A DNA stretch of 54,633 nucleotides from Candidatus Epulonipiscioides saccharophilum (GTDB lineage Bacteria; Bacillota; Clostridia; Lachnospirales; Cellulosilyticaceae), in assembly GCA_002007295.1 (NCBI GenBank), contig LNZM01000003.1, forward strand, positions 1 to 54,633, given 5' to 3'. Of the stretch, positions 41,511 to 50,444 are shown piece after piece; positions within the stretch are counted from its first letter, which is position 1, and each line of letters begins with the position of its first letter. Position numbers and translations under genes: made by a program. The notes under the pieces were generated by a model that saw only the letters and a program-made list of their open reading frames with translations, had not been told where the DNA came from and searched no databases.

Positions 41511-43745
41511 ATGAGTAAAAAAATTGCTACTATATTAGCTTTGGTACTGACGACCGGGTTTAGCCTTTCAGCTTCTGAAATAGGTTATGATGGAGATCAT
41601 ATAACGGACAAGGAATCCAAAAGAGGCTTTGCACCACATGAAAATTATGAATTAGTTTATGCAGACGAATTCGAAGACGGCGAGCTAAATTTAGATGAAT
41701 GGAAATATCGTACCGGAAAAAGATATCCAACAGGTAGCGACAATTATGCTAAAAACGTTACGGTGGACGATGGAAAATTAAAAATAGAATATGGATACGA
41801 AGACCGAGTTGGAGATACTAATGAAGCCACGCTAACCGGTGGTGGAATATTATCTAACAAATTATTTGGTTACGGCTATTATGAAGCCAAGGCAAAATTA
41901 TTTGGCGAAACCGGTGGACTACACTCTTCATTCTGGGTATTTGGACAAAATGGAGACAATGTCACACGACCAAAAAATAATAATATCATTGAAATAGATT
42001 TCTATGAAGTAAACTCCGGCAAGCCTTATAAGGTTGGAACAAATACCCACTTTAAAGTTGGTGAACAAGATACAATGGGTGGATTTACTCAAGATGGCAA
42101 GCCGGTTGTTCATCCACCGATCGATACTTCAGCTCAAGAATTTGTTATGGGCGTTGAGTGGCTGCCAAATCAAATTAATTGGTATTTAGATGGCGAGTTA
42201 TTTAGAACCGTTAAAAATCCTTATCTTTATGGACCACAAATGATGTGGATCACAGCTTTAGCAAGTTATAACTTTGACAAAGATATTATTGTTGATAAGT
42301 TGCCTGGCGAAAGTTATTGGGAATATTTTAGATTCTTCAATGTAGATTTATTGGGCGTAAATATGCTAGCTAATCCGAGTTTTGAATATAACGATCAATC
42401 TGATTTTAAACCGGAGCATAAAAGAGATATGAAGTTCCCTGTTGGTTGGTTTACAAAAGGTAAAGACATGTCAACCGCAATAAATGTAACAATGACGAAT
42501 GAAAGTTATGAAGGCGAATCCATTTTAAGGCATGGTACATCAAAAGATTATGAAGTTACTACATATATACATGTTCCATTTTTACCAAATGAAACTTTTA
42601 CTTTTTCTGCTATGGTCCGCAATCCGGATGGAGGCGACCACAAACTTACCGCTGGCGGAGAAGGAATGGCCGATACTAGCATAGCGATCCCAAAAACTGA
42701 GCCAGGCGTATGGCAAGAAGTAAAATTAGAAAATATTAAAGTGGTGAACGGAGAGGCCGTTGTTGGCATTTCCTCTTCAGCAAAAGCAAATCAATATCTT
42801 GATATAGATAATGTTTCTTTATTCCAGGTGACAGGTAAAGATCATCACACTTCTCTAGAGCCGTTTGACATGCCAGTAGCTGAAATTATTTCGACAGACA
42901 TTATAATAAAGGCCGACATAACCGATGAACGATATAAAGAAGTTGGCGGACAGTTTGGTAGTAGTGGATTAAAAGGATATCAAGGTTCTAAAACAAGATG
43001 GGCGTTAGCTGCCGAAGGTCTTTATGCTACATGGTCTCCTCAATTAGAAAAGGCTGGAGTCTACGATATAGAATTATTTAACGTTACTCATGAGAGTAGA
43101 TCCGAAACTGCTTTTATAGAAGTGAATCATGTGGATGGAGTAGCCAAAATTCCGTTAAATCAAAAAACGACTCAAGGAATTGTTGAAGTAGGTACATTTA
43201 AATTAGATCCAGATAGCTACGTAAAAGTTTATGGCACGCCAGAATCCGGAAATTTGACGTTCGATACAGTAATATTTAAGGAAGAAGGAAGCGAAGAACT
43301 TAAAGTAGCACTTCAAGATGGTGTAGTCTTAATTAAGGATAGCAACATTGGTTTATTAAACGGAGCAATCGACAAATTAGATAATACAAATTCTAATGTA
43401 CGCCTAAAATTAGTGGACGGAGTTTATTATGCTCCAATCGAGTTTATGGCCAGAAAATTCGGTGGTGGTGATGTCGAACTAGATGGAAAAGAACTAACTA
43501 TTTTCTATCAAGATGAAATCATGAGATATACGCCAGGAACTAACATAGCTAAACTAGGCTCAGAAACATTTACAATGAAAGCAGAGTGTTTCGTAGAAAA
43601 CGGAGTCTGGTACGCTCCGGCCGAGTCATTGGCCGAAGCATTCGACGCTAACACGATGAATGTGGATGACGAGTTTTATTTTATTTCTCATAAAGATATT
43701 CCTCAAATTAGCAACATGAAAGAGAGATTAGAACCATTATTTTAA
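41511..43745 (+). CDS. Secreted multidomain GH16 glycoside hydrolase
   Basis: 744 aa. ATG 41511 is chosen for SD AGGAGG and because it begins the signal peptide KKIATILALVLTTGFSLSAS. Residues about 35-280 are the GH16 jelly roll (YADEFEDGELNLDEWKYRTG, GLHSSFWVFG) with the catalytic motif EIDFYE (ExDxxE, nucleophile and acid/base Glu, about residue 160). About 285-435 is a CBM4/16-like beta-sandwich (NMLANPSFEY). About 455-595 looks like a golvesin/xly-type domain (RWALAAEGLYATWSPQLEKAGVYDIELF). About 620-744 resembles copper-amine-oxidase-N-type stalk repeats (VDGVYYAPIEFMARKFGG, ENGVWYAPAESLAEAF). Probable target: an algal galactan or laminarin-type glucan. Confidence 0.85.
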   Translation: MSKKIATILALVLTTGFSLSASEIGYDGDHITDKESKRGFAPHENYELVYADEFEDGELNLDEWKYRTGKRYPTGSDNYAKNVTVDDGKLKIEYGYEDRVGDTNEATLTGGGILSNKLFGYGYYEAKAKLFGETGGLHSSFWVFGQNGDNVTRPKNNNIIEIDFYEVNSGKPYKVGTNTHFKVGEQDTMGGFTQDGKPVVHPPIDTSAQEFVMGVEWLPNQINWYLDGELFRTVKNPYLYGPQMMWITALASYNFDKDIIVDKLPGESYWEYFRFFNVDLLGVNMLANPSFEYNDQSDFKPEHKRDMKFPVGWFTKGKDMSTAINVTMTNESYEGESILRHGTSKDYEVTTYIHVPFLPNETFTFSAMVRNPDGGDHKLTAGGEGMADTSIAIPKTEPGVWQEVKLENIKVVNGEAVVGISSSAKANQYLDIDNVSLFQVTGKDHHTSLEPFDMPVAEIISTDIIIKADITDERYKEVGGQFGSSGLKGYQGSKTRWALAAEGLYATWSPQLEKAGVYDIELFNVTHESRSETAFIEVNHVDGVAKIPLNQKTTQGIVEVGTFKLDPDSYVKVYGTPESGNLTFDTVIFKEEGSEELKVALQDGVVLIKDSNIGLLNGAIDKLDNTNSNVRLKLVDGVYYAPIEFMARKFGGGDVELDGKELTIFYQDEIMRYTPGTNIAKLGSETFTMKAECFVENGVWYAPAESLAEAFDANTMNVDDEFYFISHKDIPQISNMKERLEPLF

Positions 43746-43758
43746 TCCCATTTAATTT

Positions 43759-43787
43759 TCCCTCAGATTTGTGAGGGATTTTTTAAT
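43759..43787 (+). terminator. Terminator of the large GH16 gene
   Basis: CCCTCAGATTTGTGAGGGATTTTTT: a short GC stem with a T-run, copied along with the gene end at 44566-44593. Confidence 0.8.
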
Positions 43788-43799
43788 TTTTGATTTTTC

Positions 43800-44486
43800 C
43801 GATACTTAATAATGAGATTGCCCCCTTAGTCTGTCACGCAGTGATTGAGAGGTTAAGAAAAATTTTTACATAATTGTTTTATCCTTAAAACGACAGATTA
43901 ATTGTTATAAATTTCACAAAAAACGAGAAAATGCCAAAATCTCACTGGGAACGATACCTCTTTTATGCTATATCATGAAATCTGTATTAAAATTAATTGC
44001 ATAAAAAATGCTATGATTTCTAATTTACCGAGAATATATTTCGCTTTTATACTTAAAAAGGATTACTTGAAATTTTAAAAACATATTTTAGAAAAATAGT
44101 TTAAACATTTTAATCAATATACTCGATGCTATATTTTATAAAATGAATAAGTTGAAATTATAACTTGCACAAAAAATGCGAAAATATAAAAAAATCTAGT
44201 AGCATCGAGACCACTTTCGAATCAAAAACATGAAATGCTAATCATTATATATTGCAAATTGACTTTAAATATTTGAATAATATACTTGTAAAAAATAATC
44301 GTTTTTTCATATTAAACTCTCCATTTGTTTGCTACCATTTACACGATCCATTAATCACCATAGGCGGGAACTTCAGAATCTTATTTCTGGAAGGGGAGCT
44401 GTCACGAAATTGCGGGGGAGGGAGAAAGCGTGACTTCAAGTTGTAGTTGCTTATGTGATCTGTATACAAAATTTATAAGTGACATA
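43800..44486. other. Gene-free degenerate region
   Basis: About 690 bp, very AT-rich. It holds fragments of the dispersed repeat family (CTGTCACGCAGTGATTGAGAGG at about 43834; GGAAGGGGAGCTGTCACG at about 44388) and no convincing gene. A 64-codon frame at 44252-44446 has no SD and runs through repeat DNA. It separates the GH16 gene from a copy of its own 3' end. Confidence 0.6.
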
Positions 44487-44597
44487 TTTTATTTCCCATA
44501 AAGATATTCCTCAAATTAGCAATATGCAAGAGCGATTAGAACCATTATTTTAGTCCAAATTAATTATCCCTCAGATTTTTGAGGGATTTTTTGGAAA
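44487..44597 (+). repeat. Displaced copy of the GH16 3' end with terminator
   Basis: This matches 43675-43787 nearly base for base: the last 25 or so codons (HKDIPQISNM, ERLEPLF), the stop and the terminator hairpin. A gap of about 700 bp separates it from the gene. The copy has no gene attached but still offers a terminator. Confidence 0.9.
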
Positions 44598-44629
44598 TTT
44601 CTACTTCAAGATGATGCCAATAAGATACC

Positions 44630-44658
44630 TTGACGTATTACTCTATAAATAGTAGAAT
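44630..44658 (+). promoter_or_regulatory. Sigma-A promoter of degV
   Basis: TTGACG, a 17-nt spacer, TAGAAT, about 42 nt before GTG 44701. Confidence 0.65.
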
Positions 44659-44700
44659 GGATTAATCATAAAAAAATAATTTGTGGACGGAGTGAATTTC

Positions 44701-45555
44701 GTGAATAATATAAAAATTATGACAGATGCGGCATGCGATTGTCCTAAAGAATTGATAGATAAATATAATATTGATGTAGTCGGAATGACATTAGAATTTG
44801 AAGGAAAAGAATATATTTATGGAGAAAAAGATGAAAAGTGTATAAATACACAAGAATTTTATGAACAAGTAAGAACAATATCTTATTTACCCAAAACTGC
44901 TAGCCCCTCTCCAGATAGAATAATGCAAAAATATAAAACGGATGAAGATATCATTATAATAACTTTAGCTGACAAACTTTCTGCTACTTATTCTACAGCG
45001 ATGATGGCCAAAAACATGCATGCAGAAGAAGGATTCACTAACAAAATTTATGTTATTGATTCTACCACAGGCTGCGCCGGATGTGCTCAACTTGTGAAAT
45101 TAGCTAGTGAACTCAGGGAAGCCGGAAAAACTGCGGAAGAAATAGTCAGCATCGTAGAAAGTAAAAGAGATGATTTATCATGCTATGGAATGTTAGAAAC
45201 TGTGGATAATGCGATAAAAGGTGGTAGGATTAATCCTATCTTTGGTAAGATGGCCAACATTTTAAATATTAAAGTAATCATTAAAGTTGGTGACAGTGCT
45301 GTCGTACCAATAGGTAAAGCGAGAGGTGAAAATAAAGCATTAGATGAAACATTGCATAAAATAAATAAAGAAGTTGTAAACAAAGCGGAAAAGGACGTAA
45401 TAATATGTCATGCGCATGCACTACCGAGAGCCGAAAAAGCTAAGGCACTTTTGTTAGAAGAAGGATATAAAAGCGTCTATTTGAGCGAGATAGGCCCGGT
45501 TATGGGTACTTACACTGGAGAAGGCGCAATTATTGTGGCCGTATTTAAATCTTAG
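44701..45555 (+). CDS. DegV family fatty-acid-binding protein
   Basis: 284 aa. DegV/FakB proteins bind a fatty acid and present it to the kinase FakA for activation. Family motifs: KIMTDAACDCPKELIDKYNI at the start, TASPSPDRIM, LSATYSTAMMAKNM, VIDSTTGCAGCAQLV and the C-terminal IGPVMGTYTGEGA. GTG 44701 is used because GGAG lies 8 nt upstream and the family N-terminus begins there; an in-frame GTG at 44683 contains that SD. A single-gene unit with its own promoter and terminator. Confidence 0.92.
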   Translation: MNNIKIMTDAACDCPKELIDKYNIDVVGMTLEFEGKEYIYGEKDEKCINTQEFYEQVRTISYLPKTASPSPDRIMQKYKTDEDIIIITLADKLSATYSTAMMAKNMHAEEGFTNKIYVIDSTTGCAGCAQLVKLASELREAGKTAEEIVSIVESKRDDLSCYGMLETVDNAIKGGRINPIFGKMANILNIKVIIKVGDSAVVPIGKARGENKALDETLHKINKEVVNKAEKDVIICHAHALPRAEKAKALLLEEGYKSVYLSEIGPVMGTYTGEGAIIVAVFKS

Positions 45556-45605
45556 ACTCTCTGTACTTTGGGGGATGTCGCACTAGCAACCCAAAAAATT
45601 AAAAA

Positions 45606-45640
45606 ACGAGCGCCCCAAAAAAGGTAGCTCGTTTCTTCGT
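45606..45640 (+). terminator. Terminator-like hairpin after degV
   Basis: ACGAGC, loop with CCCC and GG, GCTCGTTTCTTCGTTTC. The layout resembles the hairpin at 8177, with a less regular T-tail. Confidence 0.55.
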
Positions 45641-45680
45641 TTCATAGTATAAGTCAACTAAAATTTGAATATAAGCTTCG

Positions 45681-45870
45681 TCAAAAAATAATTACGGGGC
45701 GACAACTCCATAAGGACCCCTCAGTCTATTTCTCTACGCTACACATCTCAGTTTGCTTTCGAAACATTGCAGGGAAGCAGCATAGGCTCTCCTTTTAGGA
45801 GAGCTGGCAACGAAGCTGAGAGGTTGGGAAGGTGGCAACGAAGCTGACTGATAGAGTAAAAGAGCGAAGC
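45681..45870. repeat. Dispersed palindromic repeat block
   Basis: TCAAAAAATAATTACGGGGC, then GACAACTCCATAAGGACCCC and TCAGTC, recur at 50249 almost unchanged. Hairpins follow, such as CTCTCCTTTTAGGAGAG, and AACGAAGCTGAGAGGTTGGG / AACGAAGCTGACTGATAGAG. No ORF. It is the same family as at 6963, 49500 and 50249. Confidence 0.75.
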
Positions 45871-45937
45871 GATGCACTTGATTTTTACTTTAGGTTATTC
45901 GTGCGACAGCCCCTATTACGAAGTAACTGCAAGGTTG

Positions 45938-48900
45938 TTAAAAACTTTTTTTATTAGAAGAAAACGTTCTTTTAAGACAACCAAGGAGCGCATTTTCCGG
46001 AAGTTCTACATTCATAGCAGCCCATTGATCCGAACTACCAGAGTATATAACAGCGTTAATGTTTGGTGCTTTAAAAAAAGCATGCTTAGATACTGCTATT
46101 ATTGGAAAAACTACTTCTTCCAATTTGTCGCTTTCAAAAATAAATTCGTTTCCAACTGCTATTACAGTTTGATTAGCTATACTCGTCGGTATCCTAACTT
46201 GAGTGCGGTTAGTTTTTAACTTTGTAATTGTTAATATACTAGAGTCAAACTGAACTCGTCCGAGACCCGTAACTACGATCCAACCGCAGTTAGTGATAAT
46301 GGATATATTATCAGGTAGCTCGACGTTCATATCCTCCCAAGAGTCGGCCGAACCAGCATAGGTAATCACTTTTAGTACTTCATTATTAAACGCATTGGCC
46401 GATATTTGAATCAAACTACTCGGTAATGTTATTTCACTTAATGTTAGTTTACTAAAAGCATCACTATTAATTGACAACACTGTTTGATTATTTATTTTAT
46501 CTGGAATTACTACACTTATTATTGTGCTTTCGCAATCTAGAATTACGCCACCGGAAAATTTAATACGTCCGCCCTCTATTCCCTTTACAGTAGTCCATTC
46601 ATTTTCATTTGTGAATTTTACGTTATATGCTATTTCGACCTTAGTAGCAAAAGTAGAACCTAAAGCTAGCCACTGTGATTCGGTACCTTCATAGTTTATG
46701 ATAGAAATATTATCACTTTCATAAAATGCTGAATGAGATTCATATTTGTTAAACATGGTTAATATACTTTTCGGAACACTTATTGCTTTTAACTTTTTAC
46801 ATTGTGCAAACGAATTTTGGCCAAGCATTAATAGTCCAGAAGGCAAAGATACATAGGTCAATTTTACGCAGTTATAAAATGCTTGATCTGCAATGGCCAA
46901 CAGAGTGTTTGGTAATGAAACATTTTCTAAGGTGATACAATTTTGAAATGCTCCTTGGCCTATAAATAAAATGCCCGAAGAAATAGATACCTGAGATAAT
47001 TTATAACACTTTACAAAAGCATATTCTCCAATAGACGTTACGGCTACACCGTCTATCATAGATGGAATAACGATCGACTTAGCATTACTACTAACCTCTA
47101 CAATCCGGCCAGCTTCTTTATTGAATAATATTTGACCGCCAGAAACTTTAGCTACCCAAAGGTTATTATTAACTTCTGTAGTTTCTGTCTTGGTAAACGT
47201 TATTTTAGAATTTATTTCAGCACTTAAAGGCAAATTTAATTCAGCCCAAGTAGTGGAGTTACCAGAATAATAAACAATCTCTAAATTCGGCGTATTATAG
47301 AATGCTGATGCACTGTTATATTTAGCAAAAAGGCTAATTAATGTTGACGGAATATTTATCGAGGTTAAGCTGAAACAATTAGAAAAAACATTAGATCCTA
47401 ATATAACAAGCCCTTCAGGCAAAATTAACTCTTGCAATTTTGAACAGTTATAAAATGCATAATCCCCGATTTTAATTAATGTAGAAGGAAGAATTACGGA
47501 TTGTAACTTAGTACAATTTTGAAAAGCGCTATCTCCAATAATAGAAATACCAGATGAAAATATAACTTTCTCCAATTGAGAGCAATTTGAAAAAGCGTAA
47601 TCATTTATACTCCTTACAGCAACACCATTTATTCGTGCAGGAATTTCTACTTCGGTCACACAAGGATCTATCTCAATAATACTACCTAAAACAGGATCAA
47701 AAAGAATTTTATCATCCACATTAATAAGATCCGAATTTTCGATAACAGTAGTACGAATATGTATTGGGTCTAACTGGGATATATCATCCGAATCTGGATT
47801 AATCAAAATTTTGTCGTTATCAATATTAATTTCTTTTGGAGTATTATATTTATCTTCTAACATAGCAGATTTGGAATCAAAATAAATTTGTTTATTTAAG
47901 GATACAATTAAACTTTCTTCACAATATTCTACTTCATTCGTATCCACACTTCTTGGATGAGAATCAGAATCGTTTAGCTTAATTAATGTTGAATTTTTAC
48001 TCTCTACACTTTCAGAATCCAAACTTTCGATTATATCACTAATGTTAGCTACACTCTCTACCTTTTTTTCGACTCTAGGCTCTCTTTTGATACTGCCGAA
48101 ATTTACACTAACATTGGTTGTTTTTATTTTGTTGCTTCTAGAATGAAAAGAAAATTTCCTATCCAAGTTTGCCATAAGAGAATTTACATCTGGCATTGAT
48201 ATTTTAGTATCCGCTAAAGTCTTGTACAGAACATGTATTATAGTTTCTTCTCCATTTACTATAGATATCCATTCGGCCCCATGCCTGCTGGTATATATCA
48301 CGATTTCCGGTACAGTATTGTAAAATATATTTACTGTTTCTGAAAATGTTATCCCAAGTGCCTGCCATTCAATTTCATCACCCTCGTAGTAAACGGTCCG
48401 AATATTATTGCTATTGTAAAATGCACAGTAATTTGCATGGATGGTCGCTAAGGACGTAATCGAACTAGGTATGTAAATCGTTTCTAAATGATTACAGTAT
48501 GAAAATGAATTATACCCTATCGATGTTACACTCGGTGCTATAGCCACATAAGTTAAATGAGAACAATTGTAAAACGCATAATCTGCTATCATTTTTACCG
48601 GATGCTCATTTATCATCTCCGGAATTATTGCTATAGTAACGTCTAAAGTTGCATCCAATATTGCACCCAATTTACTATCGAACAAAATTTGCCCACCAGA
48701 TTCCAGCTGAATCCATTCGATCGTTTGTAGATTCTTGTTAATTGGTATATCAAAATCCGGTGATACCCCATACATAATTGTAGCGTCTGTTTTCATTCCT
48801 AGTTGCGCCCAATCCAGTGCGTCACCTTCATAATAAATAGTAGACAATTTTGTGCTACCATAAAAAACTCCATTAGTAGAGTAAGTACTAGATAAACTAG

Positions 48901-49414
48901 TAATAGACAGCGGTAACGAAATAGAACTTAGGCTTGTACAATATGAAAAGGCATTGTATCCTATCTTACAAACACCAGACGGAATATAAATATATTTTAA
49001 TTTAGAACAATTATAAAAAGCCGATTCTCCAATTGTATTCAACGAGTATGGAAGATGGACATCTTTTAAATTAGTACAGTTTTGAAAAGCACTGTCCCCA
49101 ATAATAACAACACCTTCGGGAATAAATAAAGTATGTAAATTAACACAATCGAAAAAAGCAAACTCGGCGATAGCTGTAACAGGCATTCCGGATATATTCA
49201 CAGGTATTCTAGCTTCGGTAACATCGGGCGAAACTTCTAATATAGTACCGGTCTCATTATCAAATAAAACTTCGCCATTTTGTATACCATTTAGTTTAAT
49301 CCATTTATTTGTGGAACATTCTATGTCATGAATGTCTAAAGCAACATGGTCAATCTTTTCATCGGGTAATAAAGATGAACTCATGATAGTATAATTAAAT
49401 TGTCTTGTCATCAT
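45938..49414 (-). CDS. Giant BspA-like leucine-rich-repeat protein without signal peptide
   Basis: 1158 aa. LRR_5/BspA-type repeats of about 23 residues: VTAIAEFAFFDCVNLHTLFI, IIGDSAFQNCTNLKDVHLP, TIGESAFYNCSKLKYIYIP and so on. They are grouped in about five larger modules. Each module opens with a GGQILFD...IIEV....TE..IP..I.G..V..I strand set and most close with FY....L..IYYEG....W..L. A non-repeat, acidic linker lies at about residues 395-555. BspA-like proteins usually are exported adhesins; here the N-terminus MMTRQFNYTIMSSSLLPDEK has no signal peptide and there is no anchor. SD GAGGA precedes the ATG. The function is unknown; it is likely a binding protein. Confidence 0.82.
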   Translation of the reverse strand: MMTRQFNYTIMSSSLLPDEKIDHVALDIHDIECSTNKWIKLNGIQNGEVLFDNETGTILEVSPDVTEARIPVNISGMPVTAIAEFAFFDCVNLHTLFIPEGVVIIGDSAFQNCTNLKDVHLPYSLNTIGESAFYNCSKLKYIYIPSGVCKIGYNAFSYCTSLSSISLPLSITSLSSTYSTNGVFYGSTKLSTIYYEGDALDWAQLGMKTDATIMYGVSPDFDIPINKNLQTIEWIQLESGGQILFDSKLGAILDATLDVTIAIIPEMINEHPVKMIADYAFYNCSHLTYVAIAPSVTSIGYNSFSYCNHLETIYIPSSITSLATIHANYCAFYNSNNIRTVYYEGDEIEWQALGITFSETVNIFYNTVPEIVIYTSRHGAEWISIVNGEETIIHVLYKTLADTKISMPDVNSLMANLDRKFSFHSRSNKIKTTNVSVNFGSIKREPRVEKKVESVANISDIIESLDSESVESKNSTLIKLNDSDSHPRSVDTNEVEYCEESLIVSLNKQIYFDSKSAMLEDKYNTPKEINIDNDKILINPDSDDISQLDPIHIRTTVIENSDLINVDDKILFDPVLGSIIEIDPCVTEVEIPARINGVAVRSINDYAFSNCSQLEKVIFSSGISIIGDSAFQNCTKLQSVILPSTLIKIGDYAFYNCSKLQELILPEGLVILGSNVFSNCFSLTSINIPSTLISLFAKYNSASAFYNTPNLEIVYYSGNSTTWAELNLPLSAEINSKITFTKTETTEVNNNLWVAKVSGGQILFNKEAGRIVEVSSNAKSIVIPSMIDGVAVTSIGEYAFVKCYKLSQVSISSGILFIGQGAFQNCITLENVSLPNTLLAIADQAFYNCVKLTYVSLPSGLLMLGQNSFAQCKKLKAISVPKSILTMFNKYESHSAFYESDNISIINYEGTESQWLALGSTFATKVEIAYNVKFTNENEWTTVKGIEGGRIKFSGGVILDCESTIISVVIPDKINNQTVLSINSDAFSKLTLSEITLPSSLIQISANAFNNEVLKVITYAGSADSWEDMNVELPDNISIITNCGWIVVTGLGRVQFDSSILTITKLKTNRTQVRIPTSIANQTVIAVGNEFIFESDKLEEVVFPIIAVSKHAFFKAPNINAVIYSGSSDQWAAMNVELPENALLGCLKRTFSSNKKSF

Positions 49415-49499
49415 AATCCTCTTTTCAGTATGTATTTTTGCAAAGCTTCTTAATGAAAATTATACTTGAAAATTGGCTATTTTTCAACTTGCAAATTAT

Positions 49500-49577
49500 G
49501 GTATTAACCTAGCCTCTCTTTCTAGGAGAGGTGTCAGCTTTAGCTGACGGAAAGATTTCGAGAGCTATCACGCAGTA
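49500..49577. repeat. Dispersed palindromic repeat fragment
   Basis: CCTCTCTTTCTAGGAGAGG and GTCAGCTTTAGCTGACGG are two adjacent hairpins of the repeat family that also occurs at 50410-50435 and 54478-54505. Confidence 0.7.
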
Positions 49578-49801
49578 TAGGAAGCTATTCATCATGACAT
49601 GGCCAAGAAGCGGTTAACTAGACGAGCGCTGTCACGAAAAAGGAGTAAAGAAAAACGCTATATAATAGGAAGCTATTCATCACGACATGGCTAAGAAGCG
49701 GTTGACTAGACGAGAGCTGTCACGAAAAAGGAGTAAAGAAAAACGCTATATAATAGGAAGCTATTCATCATGACATGGCCAAGAAGCGGTTAACTAGACG
49801 A
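49578..49801. repeat. 88-bp tandem repeat, two and a half copies
   Basis: Units start at 49578, 49666 and 49754 (TAGGAAGCTATTCATCAYGA); the first two are 88 bp and differ at only a few bases, the third stops after about 46 bp. The content (GACATGGCCAAGAAGCGGTT, CTGTCACGAAAAAGGAGTAA) does not match any gene in the window. The third unit ends where an open frame begins. Confidence 0.92.
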
Positions 49802-50248
49802 ATAACGTTAAAACCATTGAAGATATAGGAAAATTTGCATTATACCAAAATACTATTATTCATACCATATCCGATGAACTAAATCCTGCATTTCAACGTA
49901 ATGCATTAGCGCTTAAGTCGGATCAGTCTGATTTTTTGGGCAAATATGATGCACTAATGCAAGATTTATCGGCTAATGCAAAGAACAAAGATATCGATGC
50001 TGAAATTATTTTAGATGGATTTGAATTATACATTGAAATGAATGCAGACTTAAAGAAAATTTGCGAATTTATATTTTCATCTACTAAAAATAGCCCTAAT
50101 ATTTTATTGAAATCTAATTCGCATATATATAAAGAAATTATAACTAAAATAGATGATTATTGTATAAAATATGATGAAAGTCTGGACAATTATTTTAACC
50201 AAATCAATAGCTATCGCATTAATAATCCCAAAAATCATAAAACGCAAT
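49801..50248 (+). pseudogene. Orphan gene fragment truncated at both ends by repeats
   Basis: An open frame with gene-like composition runs from NNVKTIEDIGKFALYQNTII through FLGKYDALMQDLSANAKNKD to SYRINNPKNHKT. It then passes into repeat DNA (QCQKIITERQLHKNPSVSYA), where the frame stays open by chance to 50400. There is no start codon with SD: the 5' side is cut by the 88-bp repeat, after a TAG. A possible TTG start at 49936 has no good SD. About 150 codons of real sequence, mostly helical and charged; no family is recognised. Confidence 0.6.
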
Positions 50249-50440
50249 GTCAAAAAATAATTACGGAGCGACAACTCCATAAGAACCCCTCAGTCAGCTA
50301 CGCTGACAGCTCCCCTGGAAGGGGAGCAGGGGCCAACTTAGATATTGTATCTACTTCGCTGAAGTCTACGGATCGACAACCTCTGTCATGTAGTGACTGA
50401 CAGATTGAAAGGTGTCAGCTTTAGCTGACAGAGAGGTTTG
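50249..50440. repeat. Dispersed palindromic repeat block
   Basis: It starts with the same TCAAAAAATAATTACGGAGC then GACAACTCCATAAGAACCCC as 45681. It continues with the hairpins CAGTCAGCTACGCTGACAG and CTCCCCTGGAAGGGGAG, then GTCATGTAGTGACTGACAG and GTCAGCTTTAGCTGACAGAG. It lies between the orphan fragment and the GH16 gene end. Confidence 0.8.
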
Positions 50441-50444
50441 TTTA

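Noticed and set aside
44252-44446. 64-codon open frame on the plus strand
   Set aside because: No ribosome site, no family pattern, and its 3' half runs through the dispersed palindromic repeat (GGAAGGGGAGCTGTCACG).
49578-49801. CRISPR array
   Set aside because: Units are 88 bp and repeated without unique spacers, so this is a plain tandem repeat; there are no cas genes nearby.
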